Assembly (NCBI GenBank): GCA_021442155.1
Contig: CM038221.1
Coordinates: 48,700,860-48,764,859, forward strand
DNA length: 64,000 nt
DNA from: Cymbidium sinense
Lineage: Eukaryota > Streptophyta > Magnoliopsida > Asparagales > Orchidaceae
Direction of reading: 5' to 3'
Below the pieces are notes generated by a model, which ran no database searches, was not told where the DNA came from, and saw only the letters and a program-made list of their open reading frames with translations. Positions 36,519-47,603 of this stretch are shown here, in pieces (the first letter of the stretch is position 1; each line of letters starts with the position of its first letter). A program made the translations under genes and the position numbers.

Positions 36519-38345
36519 TGGGATTCTTTTTCCATCTTTGGCTAGTCATATATATGCTATAGTAGCAATAAATTTTTTGAAATTTAAAAAAAAAAATGAT
36601 GATTTAAGTTTGTAATAAATTCAATATGAGGCTCATATAGAATGAATCATTATAGAGTATATCTTTATTACACCATTATTTTGTTTTTGTAGCACCTCGC
36701 ATCTTGAAAGTATGGGGTGAAATAATAATTGCTAATTACCAATCCCCATCTTCCACTTTTGCGAAATGGATCTACAAAGGACTCATTTCACCATTGACTG
36801 GGTGTGTGCGAACACCCTAATCATCATCAACATAGGTGATGTTGGGCTACCATTCAATTTGGTAGCTTGAATTTCTCGACTATCGTCGCAATTCTTGAAG
36901 TACCCACCATGGTACATTCATTCGAGTCCATGATGGAAGGCCTTAAGTTACTGAAGCTCCTTCTAGCCACGTGCATCAACCAGTTCAATAGCCAACCGCT
37001 GTCAAGGAGTTCTCCCGACAGAGAACTTCAGTTTTCAAAAGGCTTGGTCAATTTGAAGCTCCCGTGATGAAAAGAATCATCAATGGAAAAACTATGCCTT
37101 TAATTCCTCATGGTACAGCTGCTGCGCCAATTGAACCTTTTGTACCCGAAAAGCATGATCATGTAGCTTCCTCATTAGAGAGAAAATTAACCAAAAGATA
37201 GAGAAGAAGGAGAAATGCTGAGTTGAGGGCTCAGCAGATCCCCTTTGAAGGACCTAGTGAACAAACGATACTCTCGCCAGAAGCGAGTATCCCTACCCAC
37301 AGTAATTTTGACAACCTAAAGTGGGTAAAGAGGAATAGCTCTATTGGCAAAATAAAGCAGTCCTTCTGTTAGAACCAACCACGTCAATCTCCACCACCAT
37401 AGAGGAGATAGCTTGAAACACTGTCTGCCATGATACATAAAGTTCTCAAAGTAGCTAAGGGCAGAGGCTTAATGAAAAGAAGATTTCAGAGGCATATGGT
37501 GAGGGAAAATACTGAAGTGCCACCAAAAAGTTGCCATCTCTTCTGGTAACTAGCCAGTGAGCCCAGTACTCTTCACATGGTGAGCATCGAGGCGTGACAC
37601 TTAGACCTCGAGTCCAAGAATCTGTTGTTGAAAGGTCCTGGTGAAAGGATAAGCAAATATGAAGGCCAAGGCTCTGTAATGAAACTTTGAGTAATAGGAG
37701 AGATATGACATCTGATACATATACTTAGAAATCCACCTAAAAATCAACTCATCAGAAGTGGATACCCAAAAGAAAGGATATCATTAATGAACGATATGAT
37801 GGTCGACACCTTGGAGAATCCTCTGGGGATCTCATCATCATCGGTTTCACCCTACAGAGAAGGTTGGCGTTGATCGTGGTCCTTTAATAGAAGAAGTACT
37901 TGTTCAGCTCACTGAACTAGAGATCCACTAGAAACTTTGATCAAAAATTTATATGTAGGAAGAAAATAATGAAGAGGAATCTATGGAAATAGAAGTCGTA
38001 TATATGGTCAAAGATATAGATGAACTCTCTGCTCAGCACCATCAGCAGCAACGTGAATCCAAGGAATCTGAACCTGAATTTGATGCTTATGAAGAAGAGT
38101 CTTCACAGAAGCAAATAAAAGGATGGATCTTGATCTTTCTTTGAAGAAGAAGAAGACGAGAAAAGATCATGGGTGTCAAAGTTATCTTTATGGTTGAAAC
38201 AGAAATGATCAACTGGTACATGCTTTATAATCGTTATCGTTTAGCTCATCTGCCTACAAATGCTCAAGGAGAAGGGCAGTCAAGTTCTTCCCTTGAAAAT
38301 GAGTAAAGCAGAACAACAACAAGAAATAAAAGAAGAGGAAGAGCT
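36519..38345 (+). other. Leader region of the nested element
   Basis: This long stretch before gag contains decayed protein-like patches: an open run at 36867-37067, charged text near 37080-37240 and acidic text near 37970-38150. Large Tat/Ogre elements may carry an additional leader open frame here. No intact frame or domain is recognised. Confidence 0.5.
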
Positions 38346-38348
38346 TAC

Positions 38349-39790
38349 TTGATTGATCTTGATAGAGAGCAAAGAGAAATGCAGCATCAAATGGATGTCA
38401 AAGATAAGGAGATTGCACAGCTTGGTACCAAAATAAATGATATGATGGTTCAAATGAACATCATGATGGAGATGTTGCAGAAAAATATCATATCAAGTGC
38501 AGCACCTATTTTGTCTGTTAATCAACAGACAGCTAATAATACAACTTCTATACCAGCAGCCACTATGGTACCTTAAGCTCCTATAGTATAAGCTACGCAT
38601 GAAGCGAGGAACAAAGTTAACCCACTTCCTCTCTAGCCAATAATTCAAAATATGGCTAACACACCTGGAATGGTAACAGCTGCTCAGTTAGAAATGATAA
38701 TCAATGAAAAGATAAAGGCAGTCATAGCCTCAGAGCAAACTAAAAAGCTGGTGAGTAATGGTCGCCCTTACCCAACTGAATATGATCAAGTGTCATACCC
38801 GAAAGGTTACTCAGTGTCAAAATTTAATACTTTCAGCGAGCTTGGTAATCCAAAGCAACATTTAGCCCAATTTAAGGCTACTTGTGGTAACACAGGAGGG
38901 ATGCATTGCTTTTCCATCAATTCGTTAGTAGCCTAACCTCAGCCACTTTTGAATGATATGCAGAATTGTCAAATGATTCAGTGAAAATATTTATTGAATT
39001 GGAGACCATATTTATGAAGAGGTTCACTAGTGGCGAGAAAATCTGTCGGCCGACCTTGCTGAAAAGGAGGAAAGATGAGTCAGTGAAAAAATTCATAAGT
39101 CGTTGGCTCAACCTAAGTATGAAGTGCGAGCAATAATTAGAAGAAGAACATGCGATCCAATCGCTAATGGGCAATATGGATGATAAAATGACACCATTTT
39201 TATGCATGACATCGATTGCAACATTCTAGGATTTGCTCGATAGGGTGGCTAAATTTGAAAAGTTGAATCGCCCTAAGTCTGAAGTCTATGCAAATAAAGC
39301 AAAGAGAAACAAACCTTTAGACTCAAGAAGAAATGAAATTCATGCCGCTTCCTATAGCTCAAATGGTGAAAAGCGGGTGATATACAATGTGGATAAAGAA
39401 TAGCAGCCGATGTACAATGATGATAAGGGTAAAAAGCCTATTTATTCTAATCCACAACCAAAACTGATATTAGGAGGTAATGATAAACCTCAGACTTTTC
39501 CAAGTGGTGGGGAGCGTCCAAAACAAGTGACAAGAGTTGATGAGCAAATACGACCATCTCTTAAGAAAAAGATAAACAAAGAATATTCCTTTAGAAGGGA
39601 TAGTGTGGCTAAATTATTTTGGCAAGCGTCAAAAGTCTGATTACGAAATCAAAAGGCCTGAAGAAGCTAATCAAGTCAGTAATCCAAATTACTATCCTTA
39701 TCATCGATTGATCAGTCACCCTATCGAAGACTGTTATGTCTTCAAAGATTGGCTAGAAAGGAAGTATCGATGAGGTGAATTTACACTATT
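38349..39790 (+). pseudogene. gag: gag of the nested element (broken)
   Basis: An open stretch at 38349-38576 has a heptad-like pattern (D-K-E-I-A-Q-L-G-T-K-I-N-D-M-M-V-Q-M) consistent with a coiled coil. The Gag core at 38652-38936 has the Tat signature P-Y-P-T-E-Y-D-Q-V-S-Y-P-K-G-Y and Q-H-L-A-Q-F-K-A-T-C-G-N-T-G-G. After a stop, Gag text continues in another frame through the V-K-K-F-I-S-R-W-L-N-L region near 39090. The C-terminal zinc-like Y-H-R-L-I-S-H-P-I-E-D-C is at about 39700-39735, with the expected first Cys replaced by Tyr. Several stops break the frame. Confidence 0.85.
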
Positions 39791-40862
39791 CGATAGTGTT
39801 CTAGTCAACCTAAAAAGAGAGTCTACAAGGATAATTACATCATCTTTCGTATCATTTATCAAAGGCAAAAGAAGGAGAAATCAGTTCAGACGGAAGAATA
39901 GCAAATAGTAGTCTCCAAAAAGACCGTGAAGATGTTGAAGCATCTAAAAGACGTCCCTAGTGTTAAGTGGAAATCATCACTTGAACCTATATTGGACTTA
40001 AGAGAGATGCCTAAACTAAGTCTTTGGGCTTCTTAGCGGCATTTTGATAAGGCAACTTCGTCTCAGCATGTGAAGCAGTCTACTAATGCAGGCCTCATAA
40101 ATCAAAGATGCTGGCTAAGAAAAGAAAGATCAAGAAGAGAACTACAACTCAAAAGATCATTAAAAATCTAGAGGAGTATCACCAGCCGACAAGATAACCA
40201 TTTAGACTTGCAGACTTCATGCCTAAACTTCGCATTACTGAATCAAATAAAGAAGATAATGGTGAATCTTGTCCAGTAGAGACATGCGAAATCATCTGTG
40301 TGATGTTAGATATTCTTCAACATCAATTACTCTGAAATGATAAGGGAAGTCAGACAGACTTGACCAACCCGTCAAAATTTTTATCAGGAAAGCAAGAAGA
40401 GCCTGAGGAGCTGGCGTTTGAATTTTGTTTAATGACTCAAAAAGATAATAACAGTTCAGATGAAAATCTATGTTTTCTTAACGGAGAAGAGTCAGACTCA
40501 TCCATATCATCATGCATGAAACGTATGACTTTGAGAAATGAGTCTAGCCCTTTTGGCCAATCTTCCAGAATAAGAAGGAAACTTGAAGAAACTACCTCTT
40601 CAAAAGAATCTGAGCGAGAAAAAGTTATTCAAGTTCAGTTGAGAAGTGATAAAGTCTTACCACCTTCATCAAAGAAGGAAAATGCAAATAAAGCAAAGAC
40701 AAAAAAATTGAAGTCAACGAAGATATCATTCCTAGAAATTCCAGGATAAAGCCTAAATTGAGTGAGAAGATAGATTATAATATTCTATCACATCTGAGAA
40801 AGATCCCTGCATAATTGAGTGTGTACGAGGCTCTCTTGATGTCAAAAGACCTCTGAGAAACT
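39791..40862 (+). pseudogene. Gag-protease linker region of the nested element
   Basis: This continues the polyprotein between the Gag zinc region and the protease. An open stretch at 40360-40749 is acidic then basic, with many Ser and Lys residues, and contains M-K-R-M-T-L-R-N-E-S-S, a pattern also seen in related elements. Stops occur before and after it. It has no enzymatic motif. Confidence 0.6.
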
Positions 40863-41500
40863 TTGATACAGGCTCTCAAAGATCCAGAGAGTTATGAAGC
40901 TTATTTTGCCAAAAAATGCATGACTGAAGCATTGCATACTCAAGGTCTCCCAGTAATCAGATTTTCTGAAGAAGATCTTATGTTGGGAATAGCAGATCAC
41001 AATCGTCCTCTTTATGTTACTGCAGAGAGTGATGTCATCTTGATCAGTCGAATATTGATTGATTCAAGTTCTTCTATCAATCTTATGAATCTAAAAGTAT
41101 TAATAGGATTATCACTCGATATCCAACACTAGGAGAGATAAGTTGATGGTTCAAGGATTCAATGAAAAGGGGAAGAAAACTCTAGGTTGTTTTATTCTCC
41201 AGCTCAAGTTCAAGGACTTATATACATAAGCCAAGTTTCATGTAATCGATGTCGATACATCATTTAGAGCTCTCTTGGGCCAGCCGTTGCTACATGAGTA
41301 TGTCATGGTCCCATCAACTATGCATCAATGTATGAAATATCTGAAAGATGGAGAGGAATTCTGAATTCTTGGTAACCTACAACCATTCTCCATCAATGAA
41401 GTAAAGATCTATGAATATTCAAAATATTTCATCCTCAAAGAGCCTAAGCTAACAGAGCCTCTTGAAGCGGTAGCATCCACTTCAGGAACTCAAAAGCTAT
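40863..41500 (+). pseudogene. Aspartic protease of the nested element
   Basis: The open stretch 40863-41132 ends with I-L-I-D-S-S-S-S-I-N-L-M, which is the protease active site. The Asp is at 41061-41063, but the essential Gly of D-S-G is Ser. The second motif appears after a stop as A-L-L-G-Q-P-L-L-H at about 41268-41294. The domain would not be active. Confidence 0.83.
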
Positions 41501-42340
41501 TTCATAAAGTGAAAGAGCAGAAGCAAAGAGGAAGAAAGAAGGCAATGTTGACTCTCCCTAAAGCACTCAATTCTGCACCTAAGTCAAACAAATCAATTCC
41601 TCATTTGGAGAGTGACATAGAAGAAGGAGAAAATATTCCTGTCAAATCTAAGGGAACTTATAAGATTTCAAGAAAGGCAGAGTATGAAATAAGTGATTTT
41701 GGTTCAGACTATGATTTTGAATATACTTATGAAAATAGAGTTCAGATGGCTACATCAAGGAGGATAGCTCACTTGGCAGATTCATATGACTCACTCAAAA
41801 TTACACCCATCCCTCAGCAGTGCTTCAAGGAATTTAGTCCACTAGAGGTTCATAATATTGAAGAATTGATAACATTCTATGTGCCACCATTGACTGAGAG
41901 TGGTGGAACATGAACTCTATTTTACAAATCTGAAGAGTCTTAGTCTCAAGATTTTGAGCAGCCCGCTCAACATGAAAATTCTGATGAGATAGTACTAACA
42001 AGAATACCAATATACTATCCACAAAAATTATAAAGAATGATGCATAAGCTTGGAATTCATATGGGAACTACTAAACATAGGTCTTAAGTCCTTAATAAGA
42101 TGTGGAGCCAAAGAAGTCCTCAAGCATCGTGAAGAAGTGATAAGTTTATCACTAAAGGTCTTGGGTTCATCCACAAATTTCAGCAAGATAGAGCCTGTTA
42201 TAAAATAATAGAAGCTGCTATCGAGAGTCTTAGTGATGAAAAAGATGATTCTGATGAAATTCTTCTTAAAAATGATGAAGAACCTGAAGAATTTGAAGAT
42301 GTTGGACAAAAAGCTACTAAGGATGAACTTAAAGAAGTCA
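41501..42340 (+). pseudogene. Linker between protease and RT of the nested element
   Basis: An open stretch at 41509-41913 is rich in Lys, Glu and Ser and has no catalytic motif. It corresponds to the long protease-RT spacer of Tat elements. Downstream acidic text (E-E-P-E-E-F-E-D near 42270-42300) leads into the RT start. Confidence 0.6.
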
Positions 42341-43300
42341 ACCTAAGGGCTGAGGATGATCCTCATCCAACTTTCGTTAGTGCCCTTCTGCCTGATGAGA
42401 AAGTTGAAGAGCTAAAAATGCTACTTTGTGAATTTAGATATTTCTTTGCTTGGACATATTCTGAAATGCCAGGCTTATCCCCTGATGTAGCAGTTCACAA
42501 ACTAGCTATTAAACCAGATATAATGCCTGTTAAGCAAGCTCCTAGATGAATGAGATTGAAGATTGAAGAACTGTAATTGTAGAACCTAAAAAGCTAATCA
42601 AAATAGGCTTCATCTAGGAGGAGAAATATGTAGATTGTATAGCTAATATTGTCACAGTTAGGAAGAAGAATGGCCAAATCTGTCTCTACATTGACTTCTA
42701 GGACCTAAATAAGGCATGCCCAAAAGTGACTTTCTGCTTCCAATATCAGAACAACTAGTGGACAACACTTCCAACTATGACATGTTCTCATTCATGGACT
42801 GATCGTCGGGATGCAACCAAATCAAAATGACACCTGAAGATGAAAAATATACATCGTTCAAAATACCTATTACATCTATTGTTATACGATCATGCCGTTT
42901 GGATTGAAGAATGCTGGAGTAACATACAAAAGAGCCATGATGCATATTTTTGATGAGTTGATTCATCAAAAGATGGAATATTATGTCGATGATTTGGTAG
43001 TAAAAAACTTGAATCCTGAAAACCATTTCGAATACTTGAGAATTGTATTGGAGAGAATCAAAAAAATATAATCTCAAGATGAATCCTCTAAAATATGCAT
43101 TCGAGGTATCCTCTAGAAAATTCTTAGGGTACATTGTATCACAGAGGTATTAAAATTGATCTTGCTAAGATCAAGGCAATTATGGAGATGCTTCCGCCAA
43201 AGAGTTTGCATTAGCTTCATTCTTTATAAGGACAGCTCACATTCATCCATCGATTTATATCAAATCTATCAGGATGTTGTCAACCATTTGCAAGGTTGAT
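42341..43300 (+). pseudogene. Reverse transcriptase of the nested element
   Basis: The start L-L-C-E-F-R-Y-F-F-A-W-T-Y-S-E-M-P-G-L is clear at about 42422-42480. After several frameshifts the palm region returns as M-P-F-G-L-K-N-A-G-V-T-Y (about 42892) and the catalytic Y-V-D-D at 42982-42993 is intact. Stops at about 42547 and 42574, a frame change between 42560 and 42890 and further breaks after 43060 inactivate it. Confidence 0.9.
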
Positions 43301-43800
43301 GAAGAAGGATGCTCCATTCAAGTGGGACAAGGAGTTCTAAGAAGCTTTTAATAACATTAAAAGCTACTTGTTAAATTTCCCAATCCTTGCAATGCCTACT
43401 CCTGGGGAGCTCCTCATTCTATACACAGCTACATTAGAAGAGTTTCTTGGAGCATTATTGGAATAACACAATGAAGAAAGTAAAGAGAAAGCTCTTTATT
43501 ATATCAGTTGGAGGCTGATTGGAGTAGAAATGAGATACTCTCCAATAGAGAAGCACTGTTTAGCATTGATCTTTGTAGTCCAAAAGCTTCATCACTATAT
43601 GTTATCTTTTAAGATTACCCTCATCTCAAGGATTGATCTGCTAAAGTACTTGATGGTAAGACTAGTGTTGACAGGTCATTTAGCAAGATGGGCAATATTG
43701 CTTTTATAATTTGATATCACATATGTTCTGCAGAAAGCAGTGAAGAGATAAGTCTTAGCAGATTTTCTAGCTGCACATCTAATCCCTGCAGACTCTTCTC
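43301..43800 (+). pseudogene. RNase H of the nested element
   Basis: F-K-W-D-K-E-F at 43317, then F-L-G-A-L-L-E and A-L-Y-Y-I-S-W-R-L, then Y-S-P-I-E-K-H-C-L-A-L-I-F at about 43537-43575 follow the RNase H order of gypsy elements. Single stops at about 43339 and 43463 interrupt otherwise readable text. Confidence 0.82.
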
Positions 43801-43839
43801 TTAATGATGATTTGCTCGATAAGAAAATTATGCTCATTC

Positions 43840-44300
43840 ATGAAAGGGAAAAATCACAAAATTAGGAAATGTACTTTGATGGAGCCTATTCAATCAAACA
43901 AGTCCAATATCTAGATTTCCTAAGAGCAAGAGCAGGAATCAACATCAATCTTCATAATACCAGAAGGAGGGATAATGAGATGATCATATGGATTGACCGA
44001 GCCAAGAACTAATAATGAAGCTGAATATGAAGCATTAGTGGTAGGTCTTGAAGAAGCTATTTTCATAGGCATTCAAAACTTTCATATTTTTGACGATTCT
44101 CAACTTATTAGAAATCAAGTACTTGACATCTATAGAATTAATAAGCTTGAGTTAGCTTTCAATCATAAGCGAGTTCTTGAGTTAATGAAGTAGATATCAA
44201 ACATCACACTAACTCGAGTCTCTCGATTCGAGAATAGCAAAGCTGATTGCTTTGGAAAAATTAGCTAGGGAAATGGTAAGTATGAATGATGATTATGTCA
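43840..44300 (+). pseudogene. Second, archaeal-type RNase H of the nested element
   Basis: M-Y-F-D-G-A-Y-S starts the domain at about 43870. The middle block N-N-E-A-E-Y-E-A-L-V-V-G-L-E-E-A and the block I-F-D-D-S-Q-L-I-R-N-Q-V lie in the open stretch 43993-44193. The final S-K-A-D block follows a frame change near 44236. This domain assigns the element to the Tat lineage. Confidence 0.85.
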
Positions 44301-44559
44301 TGATCGGCATAGTTACTCGATGAGTTCTAGAGCTAGTAAAATATCAATCATCGCAGGTATAGGGGTTATCAAATTTGACCCTACCAGATACGACTCAAGT
44401 TGCTCCTCATACTCCCCAAAATTAGCAAGAAATTATACTAAGAAGAGCTAAGAATGACTTTGCTTTAGAAAAATAGTGTGAAGCCTTTGCTGTAGAAGAG
44501 TCACGTGATTGGAGGCAAGCCTTCATTAACTACTTTAAAGAAGGCAAATTACCAAGTAA

Positions 44560-45757
44560 TAAATCACTGGCAGCTCAATTTGAAAAGAGAATACTACGCT
44601 ATGCTTTCGTCAATAACACTTTTTATCGTAGATCCTTTGAACAAATGTGGCTACGATGCCTAGGTGTAGATGAAGCTAGCAACCTGATGGTTGAAGTTCA
44701 TGAAGGACTTTGTGGTGCACATCAGTCAGGTCCCAAGATGGCAATAAAGATTAAAAGGATGGGTTATTTTTCACCATCTATGGTGAGAGACTGTATTAAT
44801 CATGCTAAAAAGTGTCATGAGTGTCAAGTACATGAATCTCATTCATCAACCTCCAAATTCATTATACCCAATAATAGCATCCTAGCCATTCAAATGTTGT
44901 GGTACATATGTAATTGGACTAATTGATCCACTGTTGTCAGCTGGATATTGCTTCATCCTAGCAGCGACTGACTATTTTCTAAGTGGGCTGAGGCTACCCC
45001 ATTTAAAGAAGTTACTGTTGACCGAGTGATCAATTTCTTCACACATAGTGTGGTCTATAGATTTGGAGTGTCACGTCGAATAATTTTTAACAATAACACA
45101 GCTTTTAAAAGGGTAAATATTTATAGATTCGTCGATCGATACAAAATTGATTGGCGATACACTTCAATATATAATCCAAGAGCAAATGATTTGGAGGAGA
45201 CCTTCAACAAGACATTGGTCAAACTACTCAAGAAAATTCTCACTAAAAATAAGAGAGAATGGCATACCAAATTAGTAGCGGCTCTATGGGCATATCGAAC
45301 TACTTACAAGACGCCGACTAAAGCCACTCCTTATTCATTGGCATTTGAAATTGAAGTAATTCTTCCACTTAAAGTTGAGTTGCCTTTACTTCGAGTAGCC
45401 ATCCAATACAGTCTAACTGAAGATCAAAATGCCTATATGAGAATGGAGGAACTCGACGCAGTTAATGAAGTTAGACTGCAAGCTCATCAAAACCTAGAGG
45501 TTTATTGAGCAAAGATGACTAGGGCTTTTGACCGTATGGTGTGGCCCCGAACATTCCAAAAAGAAGAATTTGTTCTGGTGTTGAGAAGACCAATTATTTC
45601 CAATCAAAAATTTAGTGACAAATTCGAGCCTAATTGGGAATACTCTTTTGTCATTGAAAAAGTATATAAAAGAGGGGCATGCCAACTCATCGACCTAAAG
45701 GACGAAAGGCCAATGCCACTAATTAATGGTCGATACTTGAAAAAGTATTATACTTGA
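44560..45757 (+). pseudogene. Integrase of the nested element
   Basis: The zinc domain is intact in 44645-44926: H-E-G-L-C-G-A-H followed by C-H-E-C. The core begins with the first Asp near 44969, but a frameshift follows directly. In 45026-45508 the second Asp position reads N-N-N-T-A-F where D-N-G-T-A-F is expected, so it is Asn. The Glu block L-E-E-T-F-N-K-T-L keeps Glu. The C-terminal region 45515-45757 ends at Y-L-K-K-Y-Y-T and a stop, a natural end for Tat polyproteins. This is the least broken gene of the element but is not active. Confidence 0.88.
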
Positions 45758-47592
45758 TGACCACATTCTTGAGGCATAATAGAAATCTCACTGCAAGATA
45801 GGGAATATTTTTTTTAGTATATCTATTTAGGTTGACATCGTGCTTCATGACGAGATCCCTAAATAAACATACTCCAGATGTAGAAATTTTTCATGAAAAT
45901 CCCCCTATTACACATGGGGCATTTTTAGATTTTTATATGCAGATGAAATCAATGTTGTATGTTAAAATCTCCTTTAGAGTATATTAATTCAAATACTGAT
46001 GTATTTGTGTATTTTCATCTTAAAAATTCTCCTAAATGTACTTTAGAATTCCCCCTGCAAGATAGAGAACATTTTTTTTAGTTTATGTTAAGTTTATTTG
46101 AGTTGACGTCATGCTATAAGATGAGATCCTCAAATATATTCTTATTCAGGTTGAAATCAAGCTTTACGCTGAAATGCCTAAGTATATCTATAATTATCAT
46201 TGTTAAGTTGCATGTTCTTGCAAGAACAAAAAGAATCTATTTCTATGCATGAAAGGACAATCCTAAATGTTAAAAAAATTACCTCCCAGATTTGTCAAAT
46301 TCTAGAAATCAAGTCAAAAGAACTCTCGATTTTGGATGCTTCAATCAACTGAGTTGGAGAAACATCAACCTCTACACCTTAAAGTCTAAGACACGAATAG
46401 GTTCTAAAGGTCAAACTCAACAAGCCCATAAATGGTGAATTGCTAACGGTCTTCACTCAACAAGCCGCAAGAAACAGACATGGTGAAAGAGCCCCCGTTC
46501 ATCAATCTGATGACAAAACTACTAACCCACTGCAACTTAAGTCGAAGTCTCGAGTAGGTTCTAAAGGTCAAACTCAACAAGCCCAAACATGGCTGAGTTG
46601 CTGACGCTCTTCTCACTCAATGAGCTGCAAGAAAAGGCCGTTGTGAAAGAGCCCCCGCTCATCAATCCAATGATGATAGCTATTCAATGTTAAACCAAAT
46701 CCATCTTAGTGATTACAAGCAAACAGTATTCAAGAGATCTCTCTACTTGATCGATGGATTAAGGCAAGCTAAGGAAATGCTCAATTCAGGGCTGCCTCAA
46801 ATCAATCTTCATATTACCTGCAAGGTGATATTTCAATCTATTCTCAAATGATCTAATCAAGCTCAAAGCACAGATCAAAGCCAATCTCCTCATCAAGTCC
46901 GTCAAAGCAAAAAGTACAAGACGGAGGAAGTAATTACATAGTTCAAACAAAGCTGATGGCTGAACTAAAGGAATTTCATGATTATTCTATTTGTTAAAGC
47001 ACATGTTGCTAGATTAATAACTCAATAATGACCCTATATAAGCTGAAAGATTGGGTCGTCCGTATACACCCTCCAATGAATATGTCAAAGCAGAAAGTAT
47101 AGAGTTGATGGAGTGCATACACTTCCTGACAAGTCAATAAGGACAAATTAGGCCAGTCCTTCATCAAGTCCATCAAGCTCAAAGCTAGGACAAAAGGAAT
47201 TTCAAATCCGACCAAGCATAGATAAATTAATTCCCCAGCAGAATCATTCATCAAAATAAATAAACTAATTCCTCCATCAAACGCAACTAAGCACAAAACT
47301 AGGGTGGGAGAAAACTCAAATTTGCAATGACATAAAAGAAAGACATCATCAGCAAAGCCATTGAAGCATATAGTAGATGGTGCAAGAACTCTTATCTATC
47401 CGACAAGTCAATTTTGACAAATAGATCAATCCCCATTATTTAGCAGGTCCTAAATAAGGCAGCGTGCTAACGATAAATCCTATCAAAAGCTCTATTGTAA
47501 TCGAAGTTGAAATGATCCAAGTTCTTTGGCCAGCCCAAAGGGTCAATCAATTTTTAACAAACGTGACTCGCTCCATGGACAAATCACATTTG
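45758..47592 (+). other. 3' spacer of the nested element with internal repeats
   Basis: No coding function is seen. A unit containing GCAAGATAGNGAA plus a T-rich run occurs near 45791 and 46057. A 157-bp unit is duplicated at about 46370-46680. The rest is AC-rich sequence with short CAAAGC and CATCAA words. Confidence 0.7.
46370..46680 (+). repeat. 157-bp tandem duplication in the 3' spacer
   Basis: TAGGTTCTAAAGGTCAAACT occurs at 46398 and 46555, exactly 157 bp apart. The flanking text (GAAAGAGCCCCCG, CTCATCAATC) repeats with the same offset. Confidence 0.88.
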
Positions 47593-47603
47593 TTAGGGGC
47601 ATT
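47593..47603 (+). other. Polypurine tract of the nested element
   Basis: TTAGGGGCAT precedes the 3' LTR. It is short and interrupted, and the adjacent LTR start is itself altered. Confidence 0.6.
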
